A stretch of DNA of 5,345 bases from positions 1 through 5,345 of the forward strand of contig JAFBAJ010000017.1 of NCBI GenBank assembly GCA_019247865.1. The letters are read 5' to 3'. Each line of letters starts with the position of its first letter. Position 1 is the stretch's first letter. The notes under the pieces are model-generated. The model was given only the letters and a program-made list of their open reading frames with translations. It did no database searches and was not told the origin of the DNA. Shown in pieces: positions 1-4,061 of the stretch. Both the position numbers and the translations under genes were made by a program. The stretch is from Acidobacteriota bacterium. GTDB lineage: Bacteria > Acidobacteriota > Blastocatellia > Pyrinomonadales > Pyrinomonadaceae.

Positions 1-462
1 CTGGTCATTCCGCCGCAGCTTGGTTACGGCGCGCGTGGAGCCGGGGCGTTGATCCCGCCGGACTCGACGCTCATCTTTATCGTCCAACTGGTCGACATCA
101 AGTCCGCTTCGCTCTCCGAGACGCTCTCCCAGACCTTCAGCCAGCAGGGCATGGACGCGATGCTCAGGCGTTATCAGGAGTTGAAGTCGCATCCGAGCCC
201 GGACGTTTACACGAGCGAGGCCGAGCTGAATGCGCTGGGCTACATGCTCATGCAGAAGAAGGAGATGGCGGCGGCGATTGAGGTCTTCAAGTGGAACGTC
301 GCGGCCTATCCGCAATCAGCCAATGTCTATGACAGCCTCGGCGAAGCATACGCCGCGCACGGCGACACGCAGCTGGCGATTGAGAGCTACCGGAAGGCGC
401 TGGAAATAGACCCTAAGATGGAGAGCTCCCAACAAGCTCTTCAGGCGCTGACCCGAAAATAA
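1..462 (+). CDS. FKBP-type peptidyl-prolyl cis-trans isomerase with C-terminal TPR repeats (5' end missing)
   Basis: The reading frame is open from base 1, so the gene begins before the window; 153 residues remain before TAA. Residues 1-34 are the end of an FKBP domain: IPPQLGYGARGAG followed by LIPPDSTLIFIVQLVDI matches the family signature in which the IPP-x-LGYG-x-x-G loop and the last beta strand line the proline-binding pocket. A linker of about 40 residues follows, then two tetratricopeptide repeats at roughly 75-108 and 109-142 (W98-N99-V100 through Y103-P104, then YDSLGEAYAAHGD and YRKALEIDP). FKBPs catalyse prolyl isomerisation during folding; TPRs normally bind partner proteins, so a chaperone-like role is inferred. 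Any signal peptide would lie in the missing part. A TTG at 49 is in frame but lies inside the FKBP fold and is not the start. The gene converges on the next one across a hairpin repeat. Confidence 0.9.
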   Translation: MVIPPQLGYGARGAGALIPPDSTLIFIVQLVDIKSASLSETLSQTFSQQGMDAMLRRYQELKSHPSPDVYTSEAELNALGYMLMQKKEMAAAIEVFKWNVAAYPQSANVYDSLGEAYAAHGDTQLAIESYRKALEIDPKMESSQQALQALTRK

Positions 463-489
463 GCCAAACGGGATTCGCCCGCGAATTTT

Positions 490-560
490 GTAGGGGCAGG
501 GCTGGTCCCTGCCCGCTTCGTTTGGCACACAGAGCGGGCAGGGACCAGCCCTGCCCCTAC
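490..560. repeat. Perfect 28-bp inverted repeat with nested palindromes (GTAGGGGCAGGG type)
   Basis: The left arm 490-517 and right arm 533-560 are exact reverse complements over 28 bp, separated by 15 bp. Each arm is itself a small hairpin: GGGCAGGG (494-501) with CCCTGCCC (507-514), and GGGCAGGG (536-543) with CCCTGCCC (549-556), each around a 5-base loop. The element can therefore fold as one long stem or as two short ones. It starts with GTAGGGG and ends with CCCCTAC, so both strands look alike. It lies between convergent genes, where a bidirectional transcription stop is plausible, but no T-tract follows on either strand, so it is not a classical intrinsic terminator. Its form resembles REP or MITE-like non-coding elements; no transposase is near. 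Confidence 0.9.
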
Positions 561-964
561 CTTAGATACTCCTCCAAAATCTTCTTCAGCTCAGCCGGCG
601 TGCGATACTCGCGCAGCGTGACCGCCGCGCTGCCTGCGATCATCGCCGAGAGAGAGCGTCCGGCGTCCGGCCTGTAGAGACAGAGCACGGGCTTGCCCCA
701 CTCCGTCGCCTTGCCGATCTCATAACCGACGCCGAGGCTCGGCGTGGTGACTTCGGCCACTAAGCGGTCGGCCTCCCTGAGCCAGCTCAGGTCTCGCTCG
801 TGAATCTGCGCGTCGCTCAAAGCCTCGCCGCTGCTCGTCAGGTCGGCCGCCCCGATGTGCTCGGTCAGCACCGTTCCATACTCGCTCAGCTCTTCGATAA
901 TTTTCAGATACAGCGCCTGGTCATCGCGCCCGCCGCGAATTGCTCCCGCAAAATAGATTTTCAT
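557..964 (-). CDS. DNPH1/Rcl-like 2'-deoxynucleoside 5'-phosphate N-hydrolase (nucleoside 2-deoxyribosyltransferase fold)
   Basis: The 135-residue product closely resembles mammalian DNPH1 (Rcl), which cleaves the N-glycosidic bond of 2'-deoxynucleoside 5'-monophosphates, giving free base and deoxyribose 5-phosphate. Visible motifs are YFAGAIRGGRDD (4-15, phosphate/nucleotide loop), GTVLTEH (30-36), DLSWLREADRLVAEVT (58-73), PSLGVGYEIGKA (75-86) and GRSLSAMI (102-109). By comparison with rat Rcl as I recall it, Y4, D58, S76, E82 (nucleophile) and S106 occupy the active-site positions, so the enzyme should be active. Spacing supports this: D58 to E82 and E82 to S106 are both 24 residues, as in Rcl. 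It is a cytosolic enzyme, probably clearing damaged or surplus dNMPs. The ATG has only a weak GAGAG purine run upstream. The TAG stop (559-557) falls inside the inverted repeat. The alternative is another PF05014 deoxyribosyltransferase, but the RGGR loop favours Rcl. Confidence 0.88.
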   Translation of the reverse strand: MKIYFAGAIRGGRDDQALYLKIIEELSEYGTVLTEHIGAADLTSSGEALSDAQIHERDLSWLREADRLVAEVTTPSLGVGYEIGKATEWGKPVLCLYRPDAGRSLSAMIAGSAAVTLREYRTPAELKKILEEYLR

Positions 965-1010
965 GTAGCTCTCTCAAAGGCAAAATGGGCTCAGCCCCGT
1001 TGTCTAGACC

Positions 1011-1017
1011 TATGATA
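1011..1017. promoter_or_regulatory. Possible -10-like element in the divergent gap
   Basis: The 86-bp gap 965-1050 must serve both the hydrolase gene (-) and the SIMPL gene (+). TATGATA at 1011-1017 matches five of six bases of the sigma-70 -10 box (TATGAT), and its reverse complement TATCATA also matches five of six for the other strand. No good -35 box sits at 16-18 bp in either direction, so this is a weak proposal. The gap also holds an 11-bp palindrome, GGGCTCAGCCC, at 987-997. Confidence 0.25.
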
Positions 1018-1035
1018 CATCTTGCGACAAAAGCT

Positions 1036-1042
1036 GGAGGAG
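1036..1042 (+). promoter_or_regulatory. Shine-Dalgarno site of the SIMPL gene
   Basis: GGAGGAG ends 8 bases before the ATG at 1051. It is a strong match to the anti-Shine-Dalgarno sequence and fixes this start, which also places a signal peptide at the N-terminus. Confidence 0.8.
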
Positions 1043-1050
1043 TCTGAAGT

Positions 1051-1965
1051 ATGAAGAGAATCCTGATTCTAATGCTGCTGACCGTCACGTGTGCCGGCGG
1101 CGCGTGGGCGCAGGCGAGCGGCAATATCGGCTACGCGCAGGGCGGCGGCAACGCGCGCGCGCAGCAGAACGAGAAGAGCAAGCGGACGCAAGGGCAGGGC
1201 GAAGCGCCTCCGAGCGCGACGACGATGTTCCTGGAGGCCAGCGTCCTGATGAACGTCAAGGCGGACGAGTACGTGGCTGTCTTCGGCGTCGCGCAGGAAT
1301 GCACCACGGTGCCCGAATGCAACGAGAAGATGGATGCGACGATCAACCAGTTCTCCACAGACCTCAAAGGGCTCGGCATCGGCCGAGAAAATCTTTACGT
1401 CGACTTCGCTGCGCAGAACAAGATCTACGCCTATCAGGTCACGAGCAGCATCGCCAAAGAGAACCTCGTCGGCTTCGAGCTCAAGAAGAACGTCGCCGTG
1501 CATTACCAGGATAGAGACCTGCTCGACAAGCTCATCATCACGGCGTCCAAAGCGAAGATCTTCGACCTCATCAAAGTGGATTACATCGTTAAGGACACGA
1601 ACCCCGTCCAGAGCCGCCTGATGGACGAGGCTGCGCGTATCATCAAGCAGAAGGCCGCGCGCTACGAAAAGCTCCTCGACATCAAGCTGCTGCCGCCTGC
1701 ACAGCTCTATGCCGAAAAGCCGAGCATCTACTATCCGACGGAGATGTACGACTCTTACACGGCCTACGAGTCGGAAGAGGTGAGCAGCGATTACTACCGC
1801 GAAAAGTACACAGTCCAGAATGCGCGCAAGAGCCGGACGTTCTTCTTCAACCCGCTCAACGCCGACGGCTTCGACACCGTCATCAATCCGGTCGTCATCG
1901 AACCGGTCGTCCAGTTCACGCTCTACCTCAAGGTCAAGTACGAGATCGAGCAGCCGAAAAAATAA
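1051..1965 (+). CDS. Exported SIMPL-domain (DUF541) protein
   Basis: The product is 304 residues. Residues 1-20 form a Sec signal peptide (KR at 2-3, hydrophobic ILILMLLTVTCAGGAWA, likely cleavage at AWA|QA). Residues 21-57 are a Gly/Gln/Lys-rich, probably disordered linker. From about 58 to 212 the sequence follows the SIMPL pattern: an opening strand with ASVLMNVKADEYVAVFGV, a helix, IGRENLYVDF, a Y-rich strand, VGFELKKNVAVHYQDRDLLDKLI, then a dimer-helix segment DEAARIIKQKAARYEKLLDI. SIMPL proteins such as BP26 and YggE are periplasmic or outer-membrane associated and oligomerise, but their biochemical role is poorly known. C84 and C90 sit in ECTTVPEC and could form a disulfide after export. 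Residues 220-255 are unusually tyrosine-rich (about nine Tyr). C14 does not sit in a proper lipobox, so a lipoprotein is unlikely. The stop is only 4 bases before a long hairpin repeat. Confidence 0.85.
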   Translation: MKRILILMLLTVTCAGGAWAQASGNIGYAQGGGNARAQQNEKSKRTQGQGEAPPSATTMFLEASVLMNVKADEYVAVFGVAQECTTVPECNEKMDATINQFSTDLKGLGIGRENLYVDFAAQNKIYAYQVTSSIAKENLVGFELKKNVAVHYQDRDLLDKLIITASKAKIFDLIKVDYIVKDTNPVQSRLMDEAARIIKQKAARYEKLLDIKLLPPAQLYAEKPSIYYPTEMYDSYTAYESEEVSSDYYREKYTVQNARKSRTFFFNPLNADGFDTVINPVVIEPVVQFTLYLKVKYEIEQPKK

Positions 1966-1969
1966 GATA

Positions 1970-2051
1970 GGACTTTGGTCTTTGGACTTTGGTCTTTGAT
2001 GTGTGCTATTGAACGGCACATGCCAAGACCAAAGACCGAAGGCCAAAGTCC
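1970..2051. repeat. Heptad-based inverted repeat (CTTTGGW), copy 1, overlapping the thioesterase start
   Basis: The left arm 1970-1996 reads as 7-bp units (ACTTTGG, TCTTTGG, ACTTTGG, TCTTTGA). The right arm 2025-2051 is its reverse complement at 24 of 27 positions; two of the three differences would be G-U pairs in RNA. The 28-base loop holds a smaller stem, TGTGC (2002-2006) with GCACA (2016-2020). The whole unit could form one long hairpin right after the SIMPL stop at 1963-1965. A 16-base core, CTTTGGTCTTTGATGT (1987-2002), recurs exactly at 3966-3981 in copy 2. The element is open in the frame of the downstream thioesterase and includes its ATG codons at 1999 and 2020. Confidence 0.88.
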
Positions 2052-2442
2052 ATTATCAAAGATTCCGGTGGGAGCAAGCGCGACGACGATTGTCGAAGTG
2101 ACCAGAGAGTTGACGGTCGCGCATTTCCACGCACACATGCCGGAGGTCTATGGCACGCCGATGATGATCTACCTGATGGAGCTGGCGGCGGCGCGCGCGA
2201 TCCAGCAGTACCTCCCGGAAGGCTGGGTCTCGGTCGGCGCGGTCGTCAACATCCGGCATCTGGCCGCGACGCCCATCGGCCTGACCGTCACGGCTCGCGC
2301 CGAAGTCGTCTCGGTCGGCGAGGCGCAGGTCACCTTCCGGGTCGAAGCACACGACGGCGTGGACAAGATCGGCGAAGGCACACACGTCCGCGCTCCCGTC
2401 GAACTGGCGCGGTTTGAGAAGAGAGTCAAAGCCAAAGCCTGA
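2020..2442 (+). CDS. FlK-like hotdog-fold acyl-CoA thioesterase
   Basis: From the ATG at 2020 the product is 140 residues. It resembles the fluoroacetyl-CoA thioesterase FlK family (predicted thioesterases, COG5496). The FlK catalytic triad Thr42/Glu50/His76 appears as T46, E54 and H80, with identical spacings of 8 and 26, in PEVYGTPMMIYLMELAAARA and IRHLAATPIGLTV. AHDGVDKIGEGTHVRA near the C-terminus is also family-typical. The two FlK phenylalanines important for fluoroacetyl selectivity (F33, F36) align with His and Met, and the lid region looks about six residues shorter. General acyl-CoA hydrolysis is therefore more likely than fluoroacetate defence. The start is uncertain: TTG 1975, ATG 1999, ATG 2020 and GTG 2068 are all in frame, none has a clear Shine-Dalgarno sequence, and family similarity begins only near 2062-2068. 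Codons before about 2052 are repeat-derived. Confidence 0.85.
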   Translation: MPRPKTEGQSPLSKIPVGASATTIVEVTRELTVAHFHAHMPEVYGTPMMIYLMELAAARAIQQYLPEGWVSVGAVVNIRHLAATPIGLTVTARAEVVSVGEAQVTFRVEAHDGVDKIGEGTHVRAPVELARFEKRVKAKA

Positions 2443-2449
2443 AAACATC

Positions 2450-2520
2450 TCACGCAAAGGCGCTGGTGACGCAAAGAAGAGCAGAGATGCTTTCCTTTGC
2501 GTCTTTGCGCCTTTGCGTGA
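2450..2520. repeat. Inverted repeat with 8-bp units (CTTTGCGY family)
   Basis: The right arm 2495-2520 is three octamers in a row (CTTTGCGT, CTTTGCGC, CTTTGCGT) plus GA. The left arm 2450-2476 is its reverse complement except for a 3-4 base central difference (TGGT in place of AAA): TCACGCAAAGGCGC and GACGCAAAG both match exactly. The spacer 2477-2494 is 18 bases. It begins 8 bases after the thioesterase TGA and could act as a 3'-end hairpin; no T-tract follows. It differs from the heptad repeats in period (8 against 7) and in the CG step, but shares the CTTTG core. Confidence 0.88.
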
Positions 2521-2540
2521 AACTCTTTAACTGCTAACAT
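2513..2540 (+). promoter_or_regulatory. Possible promoter of the amidohydrolase gene
   Basis: TGCTAACAT at 2532-2540 looks like an extended -10 (TG, one base, then TAACAT matching four of six bases). At a 16-base spacing, TTGCGT (2513-2518) is a poor -35 and lies in the right arm of the inverted repeat. If real, the repeat contributes part of the promoter. The A+T-rich stretch 2521-2574 fits a promoter region, but the boxes are weak. Confidence 0.22.
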
Positions 2541-2574
2541 CTGGCACGCTTCTGCTTCAAATCAAAATTCAATC

Positions 2575-2581
2575 GAGGGAG
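2575..2581 (+). promoter_or_regulatory. Shine-Dalgarno site of the amidohydrolase gene
   Basis: GAGGGAG ends 7 bases before the ATG at 2589. It supports this start over the internal ATGs at 2598 and 2610 and keeps the full signal peptide. Confidence 0.7.
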
Positions 2582-2588
2582 ATTCTCT

Positions 2589-3950
2589 ATGCGTCGGATG
2601 AGATACGCAATGGCTGTGGCGCTCGTGTTGTGCTTTAGTCTGACCGCTTTAATGGCGCAGGATGAGGGCGGGTGGCGTGTCGGGCAGGCGACGGCCACGC
2701 CGCGCAAGGGCAAGGGCGTGGTCGCCATCAAGGCCGCGCGCCTGATCGACGGCACTGGACGGCCCGCGATCACGAACGGCGTGGTCGTGGTGACGGACGA
2801 CCGCATCACCGCCGTCGGCGCGGCCGACCGCGTCCAGATTCCGAGCGGAGCCCGCATCATTGACCTCGGCGATGCGACGCTCCTGCCCGGCTTCATAGAC
2901 GCGCACACGCACATCATCGGGCGCGTGCTCGGCGATCCGGATAACGACCTCTCGGCGGTCAAAGATTTTCCGTCCTTTGAAGCCATCCTCGGCGTCGAGA
3001 ACGCACAGCGGACTTTGCTCGCGGGCTTTACCAGCATCCGCAACGTGGGCGCGAGCAACTTCGACGACTTCGCTTTGCGTAAAGCCATCAACGAGGGCTG
3101 GGTCGTCGGGCCGCGCATGGAGGCGGCGGGACACGCCATCGGCATCACCGGCGGGCACTGCGACAGCAACGGTTACAAGCCGGGGCTGTTGGAAGGCTCG
3201 ATCAAAGACGGCATCGCAGACGGCCCGGAGCAGGTGCGCGCGGCCGTGCGCTATCAGGTCAAGTACGGCGCGGATGTCATCAAGACCTGCGCGACGGGCG
3301 GCGTGCTCTCGCAGGGCGACGCGGTCGGCGCGACGCAGTACTCGTTTGAAGAGCTGAAGGCATTGGTGGACGAAGCGACGAAGCTGGAGCGCAAGGTCGC
3401 CGCGCACGCGCACGGCACAGAAGGCATCAAGCTCGCGGTGCGCGCCGGAGTCTCGTCCATCGAACACGGCTCTTTCCTGGACGAAGAGGGCGCGCGCATG
3501 ATGGCCCAGCGCGGCACCTTCTTAGTCCCGACGCTGATGGCCGGAGAGACGGTCGAGCGTGCGGCGAAGAACGGCGTGCTGACCGGCCTGCGTGCGGAGA
3601 AGGCGCTCGCGGCGGCGGCGGCGATGCGTCGCGCGATCAAGCTTGCCATCGCTGATAAGGTCAACATCGCGCTCGGCACGGACGCGGGCGTGATTCCGCA
3701 CGGCACGAACGCGCACGAATTTACCCTGATGGTCGAGTGGGGCGGGATGTCTCCGATGGACTCGATCATCGCGGGCACGATGGGCGGCGCACGCCTCCTC
3801 GGCTGGGACCGGAACATAGGCTCCCTCACCGTCGGCAAGTGGGCCGACCTCGCAGCCGTCCCCGGCGACCCGCTCAAAGACATACATCAGATGGAGCGTA
3901 CGATCTTCGTCATGAAGGACGGCGTCGTTTATCGAAACGACAGGCAGTAG
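2589..3950 (+). CDS. Exported metal-dependent amidohydrolase (prolidase/imidazolonepropionase-like, COG1228)
   Basis: The 453-residue product has a signal peptide (residues 1-23: RRMR, hydrophobic core, likely cleavage at LMA|QD), so it should act outside the cytoplasm. It then follows the amidohydrolase superfamily layout. A small beta-domain comes first (about 44-98, RLIDGTGRPAITNGVVVV), then a TIM barrel opened by the metal site GFIDAHTHI (H106, H108). Next are YGADVIKTCATGG with K232 as the likely carboxylated bridging lysine, AAHAHG (H273/H275), SIEHGSFLD (H293), LGTDAG with catalytic D365, and the closing beta strands GSLTVGKWADLAAVPGDPL. GGHCD (188-192) is typical of this subgroup. Characterised relatives hydrolyse Xaa-Pro, Xaa-Arg/Lys or N-acyl dipeptides with a binuclear metal centre. 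The true substrate cannot be read from sequence, but a secreted dipeptidase is the best guess. Length is normal and all metal ligands are present. It is likely transcribed alone, with hairpin repeats on both sides. Confidence 0.9.
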   Translation: MRRMRYAMAVALVLCFSLTALMAQDEGGWRVGQATATPRKGKGVVAIKAARLIDGTGRPAITNGVVVVTDDRITAVGAADRVQIPSGARIIDLGDATLLPGFIDAHTHIIGRVLGDPDNDLSAVKDFPSFEAILGVENAQRTLLAGFTSIRNVGASNFDDFALRKAINEGWVVGPRMEAAGHAIGITGGHCDSNGYKPGLLEGSIKDGIADGPEQVRAAVRYQVKYGADVIKTCATGGVLSQGDAVGATQYSFEELKALVDEATKLERKVAAHAHGTEGIKLAVRAGVSSIEHGSFLDEEGARMMAQRGTFLVPTLMAGETVERAAKNGVLTGLRAEKALAAAAAMRRAIKLAIADKVNIALGTDAGVIPHGTNAHEFTLMVEWGGMSPMDSIIAGTMGGARLLGWDRNIGSLTVGKWADLAAVPGDPLKDIHQMERTIFVMKDGVVYRNDRQ

Positions 3951-3955
3951 AAATT

Positions 3956-4052
3956 GGTCTCAGGTCTTTGGTCTTTGATGTATAGCTCGCGTTGAGTTGT
4001 GTAAGTCAAGATTAAGCAGAGAGCAAAGTCCAAAGGCCTAAGTCCAAAGACC
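3956..4052. repeat. Heptad-based inverted repeat (CTTTGGW), copy 2, before the MFS gene
   Basis: The left arm 3956-3977 (22 bases) and right arm 4024-4052 (29 bases) are imperfect reverse complements whose lengths differ by 7, exactly one repeat unit, so one arm has gained or lost a heptad. It shares CTTTGGTCTTTGATGT (3966-3981) with copy 1, while the loop (3978-4023) is longer (46 bases) and different. It begins 5 bases after the amidohydrolase TAG and ends 9 bases before the MFS ATG, filling the whole gap. It may act as a 3'-end hairpin and affect MFS translation. Confidence 0.85.
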
Positions 4053-4061
4053 ATCTTTATT

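Noticed and set aside
49..51. TTG as the start of the first gene
   Set aside because: It lies inside the FKBP signature, and the frame continues open to base 1 with matching FKBP sequence, so the gene is truncated by the window edge.
316..528. Minus-strand open frame of 70 codons overlapping the FKBP-TPR end and the inverted repeat
   Set aside because: Its N-terminal part is antisense to the TPR region and it runs across the repeat; there is no ribosome site or recognisable motif.
490..560. Classical intrinsic terminator
   Set aside because: The stem is strong, but neither strand has a following T-tract, so only a hairpin with possible terminator function can be claimed.
1069..2046. A 325-codon open frame on the minus strand across the SIMPL gene
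   Set aside because: It is antisense to a gene with a strong Shine-Dalgarno site, signal peptide and domain match. Its product is dominated by Arg, Asp, Val and Leu as expected from the complement of G+C-rich coding sequence, and shows no recognisable domain.
2649..3467. Minus-strand open frames across the amidohydrolase (also 2534-3169 and 3254-3883)
   Set aside because: These overlap a gene with a complete set of catalytic motifs, have skewed composition and match no family; they are shadows of G+C-rich codons.
3607..3624. GCG trinucleotide run in the amidohydrolase
   Set aside because: It encodes a short alanine stretch in a helix (about residues 341-345) and is expected in a G+C-rich gene; no sign of frame disruption.
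1970..4052. CRISPR array or insertion sequence as explanation of the repeats
   Set aside because: The repeats are two distant copies and unrelated inverted elements, without regular spacers, cas genes or a transposase frame.
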